Shown here piece after piece: positions 21,848 to 29,217 of a DNA stretch of 39,927 bases. Position 1 is the first letter of the stretch; every line of letters begins with the position of its first letter. The notes beneath the pieces were generated by a model that saw only the letters and a program-made list of their open reading frames with translations, ran no database searches and was not told where the DNA came from. Location: the NCBI GenBank assembly GCA_045646385.1, contig JAZRKQ010000018.1, positions 1 through 39,927 of the forward strand, in the 5' to 3' direction. The DNA is from SIG455 sp045646385. GTDB lineage: Bacteria; Bacillota; Clostridia; UMGS1810. A program made the translations under genes and the position numbers.

Positions 21848-24208
21848 ATGTTTTTATCATTAAATTGGATTTCAGACTTTGTTGACTTGTCAGGTCTTGA
21901 CAAAATGGAACTTATCAATAAATTTTCCCTCTCAACTGCAGAGGTTGAAAATGAAATTTACTTCAAGGGAAGCGATTTAAGCGGTATAGTGGTTGCTGAA
22001 ATTAAAAGTGTAGAGGATCACCCCGAATCTAAAAAACTGCATCTTTTAAAAGTTGATATCGGCGAGGCTGAACTCGTTGACGTTGTGTGTGGTGCGCCCA
22101 ATGTAAGAGTAGGACTCAAAACTGCGTTTGCAAAACTCGGTGCGCAAATCGGCGATATTACCATTACACCACGTAAACTTGCAGGATATACATCTAACGG
22201 TATGTGCTGTTCCGAAAAAGAAATCGGCATCAGCGACAGCGGTGACGGCATTATGGAAATTACCGACGATGTTAAAGTGGGTACTGACCTTAAAGATATC
22301 TACCAGATTGACGATATTATATTTGAGGTTGACAATAAATCGCTTACAAACCGCCCCGACCTTTGGGGGCACTATGGCATAGCGCGTGAGTTTGCCGCAA
22401 TTGCGGGCAGAGAGTTAAAACCTTTAGACGTTGCAGACCTTGCCGCATACGAAAATCTTAAAAAAGTTGACCTTAAAATAGAAGACCCGCTTTGCTACAG
22501 ATACTCTTGCTTAGAGTTTGGCAATATAGGTGTTCACACAAGCCCTGTTAATATGCGCATCCGCCTTTACTACTGCGGAATGAGGGCGATTAACTTTTTA
22601 GCCGACCTTACAAAGTACCTTATGCTTGAAATGGGCCAGCCGATGCACGCATTTGACTTCAGAAAAGTTGAAAAAATAAGAATTAAACGCTTTGATAAGC
22701 CATTTAAATTTACAACTCTTGATGGTGTTGAACGTGATATTGACGAAAATACACTTATGATTTGCAACGACAACACAGCCGTTGGCATTGCAGGTATTAT
22801 GGGCGGACTTGACTCCGAAATCGTTGAAGACACTTCAACCTTAACACTTGATTCTGCTACATTTGATGCTACATCTATCCGTAAATCAACTGTTAAACTT
22901 GCGCATAGAACAGATGCATCTATGCGCTATGAAAAAAGCCTTGACCCCGAAATGACCGTTTCTGCAATTGCACGTTTTGTAAAATTACTTACTGATATTG
23001 ACAGCGGTGCAGAGGTTACATCGGCGCTCACAGATGAATATGCGTTTAAATATGACGATATATCGCTTTCGTTCGACAAAGCGTTTGTAGACAAATATAC
23101 AGGTATAGAAATCAGCAATGATACCATTGTAAAAACGCTTAAATCCTTAGGCTTTGGAGTTGAACTTTCAGGCGATAACTTCACCGTTAAAGTTCCCAGT
23201 TGGAGAGCAACCAAAGACGTAACCTTAAAAGCCGATATCATAGAGGAAATCACACGTATATACGGATATGACAATTTTGATGTTCATACAATCGCTCTTC
23301 CGCTTTATCCTATAAGAACAGCGCAGGAAAAAGACGATGAAGAAAGAATTAAGGATATACTCGTTAAGCGCTATTCCATGCACGAACTTCACTCGTACGT
23401 ATGGGCGTACTTTGATGAATACAAGGCACTCGGTATTGAGATAGAGGATAATGTTGAACTTGTAAATGCCACAAACCCCAATATCCAGACAATCCGCAAA
23501 TCTATCGTGCCTACACAGTTGTGTCAGGTTAAATATAACACCTCGTATGCAAGCGATTTTGCCGTGTTTGAAATCGGCAGAGTTGTAGACGGATTAAAAG
23601 ACGACGGAATGTGTAATGAGCAGAAAAAACTTGCCATCACCATCTACAGTAAAACAAACACAACAGAGCAGATTTACTTTAAACTGCGTGATGTTCTTGC
23701 CGTTATCGCAGACGAACTCAAGCATAAGCCGTTGACGTATGAAAAGGCAGAAGCATCGCATTCATACCAGCACCCGAAAAACCTTAACAGTATTTACTGC
23801 GACGGAATTCTGCTTGGAGAAATCGGCATAGTAAATTCAGCCATTTCTAAAAAGATAGATAAAAAAGCAAATATCGTTTATGCAGAGATTGACGTTAAAG
23901 AATTCGCTAAAATTGCAAATGCTTCCATTGCTTATGAGGAGCCTTCCAAGTTTCCCGAAATCGAGATTGACCTTTCGTTTGTAACAGAAAAATTTGAGCC
24001 TGTTGCAAAGGCTATAGCGGCTGCAAACTGCCCGATGATTAAGTCTGTAAGTGTTACAGATATCTATACGGACGAGGCAGGCAAATCCATTACAACAAAG
24101 ATAAAATTTGCTGATAATGAACGCACCTTAACCCGTGAAGAGGTAATGAAAGTTGTGGACGGAATTATTGAAGCACTTGCAACAGAAGGAATTAATCTTA
24201 AAAATTAA
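21848..24208 (+). CDS. pheT: Phenylalanine-tRNA ligase beta subunit
   Basis: Large subunit with tRNA binding and editing functions, 786 residues. Domains in order: EMAP-II-like tRNA-binding domain (about 40-150; VVAEIKSVEDHPESKKLHLL, VVCGAPNV), B3/B4 editing core (about 210-385; MGQPMHAFDF, GIMGG), B5 domain (about 395-475), class II-like catalytic-fold domain, and the C-terminal anticodon-binding ferredoxin-like domain (about 695-786). Strong AAGGAGGG ribosome site. Ends the pheST operon at a strong terminator. Confidence 0.97.
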   Translation: MFLSLNWISDFVDLSGLDKMELINKFSLSTAEVENEIYFKGSDLSGIVVAEIKSVEDHPESKKLHLLKVDIGEAELVDVVCGAPNVRVGLKTAFAKLGAQIGDITITPRKLAGYTSNGMCCSEKEIGISDSGDGIMEITDDVKVGTDLKDIYQIDDIIFEVDNKSLTNRPDLWGHYGIAREFAAIAGRELKPLDVADLAAYENLKKVDLKIEDPLCYRYSCLEFGNIGVHTSPVNMRIRLYYCGMRAINFLADLTKYLMLEMGQPMHAFDFRKVEKIRIKRFDKPFKFTTLDGVERDIDENTLMICNDNTAVGIAGIMGGLDSEIVEDTSTLTLDSATFDATSIRKSTVKLAHRTDASMRYEKSLDPEMTVSAIARFVKLLTDIDSGAEVTSALTDEYAFKYDDISLSFDKAFVDKYTGIEISNDTIVKTLKSLGFGVELSGDNFTVKVPSWRATKDVTLKADIIEEITRIYGYDNFDVHTIALPLYPIRTAQEKDDEERIKDILVKRYSMHELHSYVWAYFDEYKALGIEIEDNVELVNATNPNIQTIRKSIVPTQLCQVKYNTSYASDFAVFEIGRVVDGLKDDGMCNEQKKLAITIYSKTNTTEQIYFKLRDVLAVIADELKHKPLTYEKAEASHSYQHPKNLNSIYCDGILLGEIGIVNSAISKKIDKKANIVYAEIDVKEFAKIANASIAYEEPSKFPEIEIDLSFVTEKFEPVAKAIAAANCPMIKSVSVTDIYTDEAGKSITTKIKFADNERTLTREEVMKVVDGIIEALATEGINLKN

Positions 24209-24216
24209 AAAAATCA

Positions 24217-24246
24217 AAAATCCCCGTATAGAATTACGGGGATTTT
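24217..24246 (+). terminator. Terminator of pheST
   Basis: A 12-bp perfect stem AAAATCCCCGTA / TACGGGGATTTT with a TAGAAT loop, 8 bases after the pheT stop. Confidence 0.93.
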
Positions 24247-24271
24247 GCATATTCTAAAGTATAAACGTAAA

Positions 24272-24296
24272 TTCCCGCAACCTGTGGTTGCGGGAA
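24272..24296. repeat. Strong GC-rich hairpin without a T tract
   Basis: An 11-bp perfect inverted repeat TTCCCGCAACC / GGTTGCGGGAA around TGT, 26 bases after the pheST terminator and 54 before the next start codon. No T run follows, so it is not an ordinary terminator; it may be an extragenic palindrome or an operator. Confidence 0.7.
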
Positions 24297-24350
24297 ATGA
24301 TAAGAAGATAATTTATTGGAGTTTATAGGTTGAAGAAAGGTGAATAATTA

Positions 24351-25958
24351 ATGACCATTGGCGAAAAAATATTGCATCTGCGCACATCTGCACAGATTTC
24401 TCAGGAGCAGTTGGCTGAAAAAGTTTCTGTGTCAAGGCAATCCGTTTCAAAATGGGAGATGGATCAGGCACTTCCGCAGATTGACAAGGTTTTGCAACTC
24501 TGTGAACTGTTCGGCATAAGTGTAGACGAGTTTTTGCGGAACAAAACAGAAATTGCTTCTGCGCCCGTGCAGAATAAATATTTCGGCACAGACGGATTCA
24601 GAGGTGAGGCTAATGTGAGCCTTACATCTATGCAGGCGTACAGAGTCGGCAGATTTTTAGGTTGGTATTATTCATCGGCACTTTCAGGTTGTACAAAGCG
24701 CAGTTACAGACCGCGTATTGTTATAGGTAAAGATACCCGCCGTTCCAGTTATATGCTGGAATATTCTATAGTAGCAGGAATAACTGCTTCGGGAGCAGAT
24801 GCGTATATGCTCCACGTTACCACCACACCCAGCGTTTCATACGTTACCCGTCAGGACGAATTTGACTGCGGAATAATGATTACTGCCTCGCACAATCCTT
24901 TCTACGACAACGGCATTAAGATTATAAACCGTTACGGCGAAAAGTTAGACGATAAGACAACTGCTTTAATAGAGGCGTATATAGACGGAGACATAAGTTC
25001 GCTTGGTGTTGGCGGTGACGATTTGCCGCTTGCTTCAAGGGAACGTATAGGATGCATAGTTGACTACGTTTCGGGCAGAAACAGATACGTTGGTTACCTT
25101 ATATCTTTAGCATCACATTCATATAAAAATTTAAAAATAGGCCTTGACTGTGCCAATGGTGCATCGTGGATGATTGCGAAGGCGGTTTTCGGTGCATTGG
25201 GCGCGCAGACTACTGTTATAGGTGCAGAGCCCGACGGACTTAACGTAAACCGTGACTGTGGTTCTACGCACATAGAAAATCTGTGCCGTCTTGTAAAGGA
25301 GAATCATCTTGATTTAGGATTTGCATTTGACGGTGATGCCGACCGTTGCATAGCGGTTGATGAAAACGGCAAGATTGTAGACGGTGACGCTATGCTCTAC
25401 ATTCTTGGCAAAAGGTTAAAATCGCGCGGTGTGCTTACCGGCGATACTATTGTTGCAACGGTTATGTCAAACAGCGGTCTTACAGCAGGTCTTGAAGAAA
25501 TAGGCATAAACTGTGTGCATACTTCTGTCGGCGACAGGTTTGTGTATGAATGTATGCAGGAAAACGACTATTGCCTCGGCGGTGAACAATCGGGACACAT
25601 TATACTTAAAAAATATGCTACAACGGGTGACGGACTGCTCACGGCAATTATGATTACTGAAGAGATGTGTGATATGAAAACAACTCTTTCAAAACTTGCC
25701 GAGCCTTTAACTCTTTATCCGCAGTATATAAGGAATATCCCTGTTAAAAACAAAGCGGAAGTTTTAGAAGATGACGCTGTATTGGAAGAACTTAAAGCGG
25801 TTGAAATCCTGATAGGCGGAAAGGGCAGAGCGCTTTTGCGCCAAAGCGGAACAGAGCCTGTTATACGTGTAATGATAGAGTGCGAAAGCGAAGAAGACTG
25901 CATCACTTACGCCGACAGGATTGCAAATACTATCATATCAAGGGGGCACAACGCTTGA
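24351..25958 (+). CDS. glmM: HTH domain fused to phosphoglucosamine mutase
   Basis: A 535-residue protein. Residues 1-66 form a complete XRE-type helix-turn-helix (IGEKILHLRTSAQISQEQLA, SRQSVSKWEMDQALPQIDKV, CELFGISVDEFL). From about residue 74 (KYFGTDGFRG) to the end it is a full phosphoglucosamine mutase, which converts glucosamine-6-P to glucosamine-1-P for UDP-GlcNAc synthesis. The active serine is S180 (MITASHNPFYDNG), the Mg loop is DGDADR (D327, D329, D331), the sugar loop is GEQSGH near 411, and the phosphate loop is RQSGTEPVIRVMIE near 497. The ATG follows AAAGGTG; no start with a ribosome site is seen at the enzyme's own beginning, so the fusion is real in this sequence. Normal GlmM has about 450 residues. 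The next gene overlaps its stop. Confidence 0.9.
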   Translation: MTIGEKILHLRTSAQISQEQLAEKVSVSRQSVSKWEMDQALPQIDKVLQLCELFGISVDEFLRNKTEIASAPVQNKYFGTDGFRGEANVSLTSMQAYRVGRFLGWYYSSALSGCTKRSYRPRIVIGKDTRRSSYMLEYSIVAGITASGADAYMLHVTTTPSVSYVTRQDEFDCGIMITASHNPFYDNGIKIINRYGEKLDDKTTALIEAYIDGDISSLGVGGDDLPLASRERIGCIVDYVSGRNRYVGYLISLASHSYKNLKIGLDCANGASWMIAKAVFGALGAQTTVIGAEPDGLNVNRDCGSTHIENLCRLVKENHLDLGFAFDGDADRCIAVDENGKIVDGDAMLYILGKRLKSRGVLTGDTIVATVMSNSGLTAGLEEIGINCVHTSVGDRFVYECMQENDYCLGGEQSGHIILKKYATTGDGLLTAIMITEEMCDMKTTLSKLAEPLTLYPQYIRNIPVKNKAEVLEDDAVLEELKAVEILIGGKGRALLRQSGTEPVIRVMIECESEEDCITYADRIANTIISRGHNA

Positions 25959-26617
25959 AAAAATGCGTAAAAACACATGAACTTTTTGATTGCGTAACAC
26001 CTTATATGAAAGATTTGTTTGAAAATTCTGAGTATCCTTGGGATATTCTTCCGAAAATCAAAGAATATATAAATGAACTTATTGAAAAAGGTATAGACGG
26101 ATTCACAAAAATTGCTGATGGTGTTTTGGTTGGAAAAGATGTTGCCATTCATCCGTCTGCAACGATAATTGCTCCTGCCATTATCGGACACAGATGTGAA
26201 ATACGTCCCGGCGCATATCTGCGCGGTGCGGTTATAACGGGTGAAGGATGTGTTCTTGGCAATTCCTCTGAATTTAAAAACTGCGTACTTTTAGATAAAG
26301 TTCAGGCACCGCATTATAACTATATAGGCGATTCTGTATTAGGTAATAAAGCGCATATGGGCGCTGGTTCAATATGCTCTAACTTAAAATCCGACGGCAA
26401 GGCGGTTGTAGTTCACGGTGATAAAGAGCACGAAACGGGCTTGCGTAAGGTGGGCGCTATTATGGCAGACGGTGCAGATGTAGGCTGCGGCTGTGTTTTA
26501 AATCCCGGAACAGTTATAGGTAAAAATACAAATGCGTACCCGCTTACATCGCTTAGAGGTGTTTATGGCGCAGATTGTATAATTAAAAGCACAGATAATG
26601 TGCTGAAAAGAATATAA
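25955..26617 (+). CDS. GlmU-like left-handed beta-helix acetyltransferase
   Basis: A 220-residue protein. An N-terminal helical part (about 1-45) precedes hexapeptide repeats (IHPSATIIAPAIIGHRCEIR, RGAVITGEGCVLG). The segment FKNCVLLDKVQAPHYNYIGD continuing to MGAGSICSNL corresponds closely to the acetyltransferase site of GlmU. H120 holds the place of its catalytic histidine. GlmU's uridylyltransferase domain is absent. The start is TTG at 25955, overlapping the glmM stop (TTGA) and preceded by AAGGGGG at 8 bases. Likely role: acetylating glucosamine-1-P or a related amino sugar made by the upstream enzyme. Confidence 0.85.
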   Translation: MKKCVKTHELFDCVTPYMKDLFENSEYPWDILPKIKEYINELIEKGIDGFTKIADGVLVGKDVAIHPSATIIAPAIIGHRCEIRPGAYLRGAVITGEGCVLGNSSEFKNCVLLDKVQAPHYNYIGDSVLGNKAHMGAGSICSNLKSDGKAVVVHGDKEHETGLRKVGAIMADGADVGCGCVLNPGTVIGKNTNAYPLTSLRGVYGADCIIKSTDNVLKRI

Positions 26618-26635
26618 AATATTGCAAAATCATTT

Positions 26636-26666
26636 AAAATCCTGTATAATGAATATACAGGATTTT
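26636..26666 (+). terminator. Terminator after the acetyltransferase gene
   Basis: A 13-bp perfect stem AAAATCCTGTATA / TATACAGGATTTT with an ATGAA loop, followed by ATTGTTTT. It lies between the acetyltransferase stop and the ribosome site of the GtrA-like gene. Confidence 0.85.
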
Positions 26667-26687
26667 ATTGTTTTGGGTGGAAATTTT

Positions 26688-27077
26688 ATGAGATTGATAC
26701 GTCAGATATTTAAATTCGGTATAGTTGGATTTGTATGCACTGTTATAGACTATGTTTTAATGGTGATTTTTACAGATTTTTTCAATATCAACTATCTTGT
26801 TTCGTGTGCGGCATCTTTTATTATTTCTACAGTATTTAATTATGTTCTTAGTATGAGATTTGTGTTCGCTTCCTCGGCGGGGTATACAAAGCGTACAGAA
26901 TTTACGCTTTTTGTGATAATGAGTGCCATCGGACTTGTACTTACAGAAATTCTTATGTTGTTTTTTGTTGAACGCATTAAAATACATTATATGCTTTCAA
27001 AAATCATAGTTACTGCAATCGTTATGGTTTACAATTTTGTAACCCGTAAAGTTGTTTTTGAAAAAAGGGGGATATAG
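26688..27077 (+). CDS. GtrA-like membrane protein
   Basis: A 129-residue protein of the GtrA/DPMS family with four membrane segments: about 8-27 (FGIVGFVCTVIDYVLMVIF), 34-54 (YLVSCAASFIISTVFNYVLS), 72-92 (FTLFVIMSAIGLVLTEILML) and 100-120. It ends with the family motif YNFVTRKVVFEK. Members flip or support transfer of polyprenyl-linked sugars for surface polymers. ATG 26688 follows GGGTGG by 7 bases; the longer frame from 26622 would begin before the terminator hairpin. Its stop is 1 base from the kinase start. Confidence 0.9.
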   Translation: MRLIRQIFKFGIVGFVCTVIDYVLMVIFTDFFNINYLVSCAASFIISTVFNYVLSMRFVFASSAGYTKRTEFTLFVIMSAIGLVLTEILMLFFVERIKIHYMLSKIIVTAIVMVYNFVTRKVVFEKRGI

Positions 27078-27078
27078 G

Positions 27079-28107
27079 ATGGACTTTATTAAAAAAACAG
27101 CGGATTTTGACCTTATAAGTTTTGGCGAGGTAATGCTTAGGCTCTCGCCACCCGATAAAGAAAAAATTTCACAGAGCGAGGCGTTTGAGAAAAACTGCGG
27201 CGGCTCTGAGTTTAACGTGGCTTCGGGTGCGGCAAACCTGGGTATTCGCTCTGCCATCGTTACAAAACTCCCCAAAAACAAACTTGGTCATTTTATTGCG
27301 CGCCGTATCCGCTACGGATCTGTGTCTGACGACTATGTTGTTTGGGATAATACCGACACAAAACGTCTTGGAATTTATTTTTACGAAAGCGGCGTCTATC
27401 CAAGAAAATCCGCAGTTGTGTACGACAGGGCAAATGCATCTGTATGCTCTTTAAAACTTTCTGAAATTCCTGACGAGATTTACACAAAAACAAGAATGTT
27501 TCATATAAGTTCCATCTCTCTTGCTTTAGGAGAGGAACTTCGCCGTACTGCGCTGGAAATGATTAAAAAAATGAAAGAGAACGGGGTTGCAATAAGTTTT
27601 GATGTAAACTACCGTGCAACTCTATGGAGTGAGGAAGAAGCGCGCGAAGTGGTAGAAAGTATTTTGCCGCTTGTCGATATTTTGTTCGTGTCTGAAGAAA
27701 CATCCCGAAGAATGTTACAGAGAACAGGAACTCTTGACGAAATTATGAAAGGCTATGCAGACACTTACGGTTGCAAGATTGTTGCTACAACACGCCGTGA
27801 GGTTGTAAGCCCCACAAAGCATAATTTTGGCTCACGCATATATTGCAACGGCAAATTTTATGAGGAGCCGCATTATAAAAATATTGAGGTTATAGACCGT
27901 GTCGGTAGCGGCGACGCTTATGTTGCCGGTGTGCTTTACGGTATTCTTTCGGGTGGCAGCATAGAAGACTCTATGTCGTACGGCAATGCTTTGAGTGCAA
28001 TTAAAAATACCGTTTCGGGTGATATGAGTATCAGTTCAATCGACGAGGTTGAGTCTGTAATTTCCTCTCACAAGTCAACCGGCATACAGGACGAAATGGT
28101 AAGATAA
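27079..28107 (+). CDS. PfkB-family sugar kinase (KdgK-like)
   Basis: A 342-residue ribokinase-fold enzyme that phosphorylates a sugar or sugar acid with ATP. The N-terminal signature is SFGEVMLRLSPPDK with FEKNCGGSEFNVASGAANLG, and the C-terminal PfkB signature is DRVGSGDAYVAGVLYG with the catalytic base D in GSGDA. The overall pattern is nearest to 2-keto-3-deoxygluconate kinases, but substrate cannot be read from the sequence. ATG 27079 is chosen because GGGGG lies 7 bases upstream; the longer frame starts inside gtrA. It is co-transcribed with the GtrA-like gene. Confidence 0.9.
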   Translation: MDFIKKTADFDLISFGEVMLRLSPPDKEKISQSEAFEKNCGGSEFNVASGAANLGIRSAIVTKLPKNKLGHFIARRIRYGSVSDDYVVWDNTDTKRLGIYFYESGVYPRKSAVVYDRANASVCSLKLSEIPDEIYTKTRMFHISSISLALGEELRRTALEMIKKMKENGVAISFDVNYRATLWSEEEAREVVESILPLVDILFVSEETSRRMLQRTGTLDEIMKGYADTYGCKIVATTRREVVSPTKHNFGSRIYCNGKFYEEPHYKNIEVIDRVGSGDAYVAGVLYGILSGGSIEDSMSYGNALSAIKNTVSGDMSISSIDEVESVISSHKSTGIQDEMVR

Positions 28108-28121
28108 ATTAAAATCAACTT

Positions 28122-28151
28122 TGTAGGGGCGGTGGAAGCATCGGCCCTACA
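28122..28151. repeat. Short extragenic inverted repeat TGTAGGG/CCCTACA
   Basis: TGTAGGG (28122-28128) and CCCTACA (28145-28151) flank a GC-rich 16-base centre between the kinase and the radical SAM gene. It has the look of the TGTAGGGGCG-type palindromes dispersed in some Clostridial genomes; only one copy was noticed here. No T tract follows. Confidence 0.55.
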
Positions 28152-28181
28152 GTTTTATATAATATTTAGCAGGAGAACTTT

Positions 28182-29174
28182 ATGAAAAAAAGACACTATA
28201 ATATACCTGTGTTTGTTCCGCATATCGGCTGTCCGCACGACTGCGTTTTCTGTAATCAACGCCATATAACGGGAAAACAAAGTGAAATATGTGCAGAAGA
28301 TGTACGAAAAACTATTGACGAACATCTTGAATTTATAGATAAGGAAAACTCTTATGTAGAAGTTGCCTTTTTCGGCGGCAGTTTTACGGGGATAGACTTT
28401 AATTTGCAGACATCGCTTATGCAGGCGGCTTATGAATATATTAAACAGGGTAAAATCGACAGCCTTCGTTGTTCCACACGGCCCGACTGCATAGATGATG
28501 CAATCCTTGAAAATGCCAAAAAATACGGAATGAAAACGATAGAACTTGGTGTGCAGTCAACTGATAGCGAAGTTCTTTTAAAATCCGGCAGAGGTCACGG
28601 CAGAGAAGAAGTGTTTAGAGCAGCAGAACTTATTAAAAAACACGGTATTTCATTGGGATTGCAGATGATGTTGGGTCTGCCTGCCGATACAAAGGAAAAA
28701 TCCATACAAACGGCAAAAGATATTATATCCCTTTCGCCCGACTGTGTAAGGATTTATCCCACATTGGTGGTTGAAGACACCGCCCTTTATGATATGTATA
28801 AATCGGGTAAATACACACCGATTACAAAAGACTACGCAGTTGAACTTGCCGCAGAGATTACAGAGATGTTTGAAGATGCCGGAATTGAAGTTATACGGAT
28901 TGGCTTGCAGACAACAGACAATATAAACGAACAGACGGTTATCGGCCCCTACCATAGTGCTATGGGCGAACTTGTCCGCACCGAGGTCTACAGGCGCCGA
29001 ATAGAGAAATGTATCAATACCAATACAGTTGACGGCACATTAACTTATTGCGTGCCGAAAGGTGAAATATCCAAAGCAGTAGGGCATAAGCGGTCTAACA
29101 TAAAATATTTTAAAGATAAGCACGGTGTTGATTTAAAAATAGTTGAAACGGTTGAAAAAAGCCAAAAATTATGA
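28182..29174 (+). CDS. Elp3-like radical SAM protein
   Basis: A 330-residue radical S-adenosylmethionine enzyme. The [4Fe-4S] cysteines are C17, C21 and C24 (HIGCPHDCVFCNQ, CxxxCxxC). AFFGGSFTGID near 62-72 is the SAM-binding GGE-like motif, and LGVQSTDSEVL plus LGLQMMLGLPADT complete the Elp3/HemN-type barrel. No GNAT acetyltransferase domain follows, so it is not a full Elp3. Substrate unknown. A gene of this type is often found just before smc in Clostridia, as here. The smc promoter lies within its last codons. Confidence 0.88.
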   Translation: MKKRHYNIPVFVPHIGCPHDCVFCNQRHITGKQSEICAEDVRKTIDEHLEFIDKENSYVEVAFFGGSFTGIDFNLQTSLMQAAYEYIKQGKIDSLRCSTRPDCIDDAILENAKKYGMKTIELGVQSTDSEVLLKSGRGHGREEVFRAAELIKKHGISLGLQMMLGLPADTKEKSIQTAKDIISLSPDCVRIYPTLVVEDTALYDMYKSGKYTPITKDYAVELAAEITEMFEDAGIEVIRIGLQTTDNINEQTVIGPYHSAMGELVRTEVYRRRIEKCINTNTVDGTLTYCVPKGEISKAVGHKRSNIKYFKDKHGVDLKIVETVEKSQKL

Positions 29175-29180
29175 TATAAT
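29152..29180 (+). promoter_or_regulatory. Promoter of smc-ftsY
   Basis: TTGAAA (29152-29157), 17-bp spacer, TATAAT (29175-29180), overlapping the end of the radical SAM gene and 38 bases before the smc ATG. Confidence 0.82.
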
Positions 29181-29217
29181 TTATAAGGTTAGATATCTAT
29201 TTAAAGGGAGTATATAA

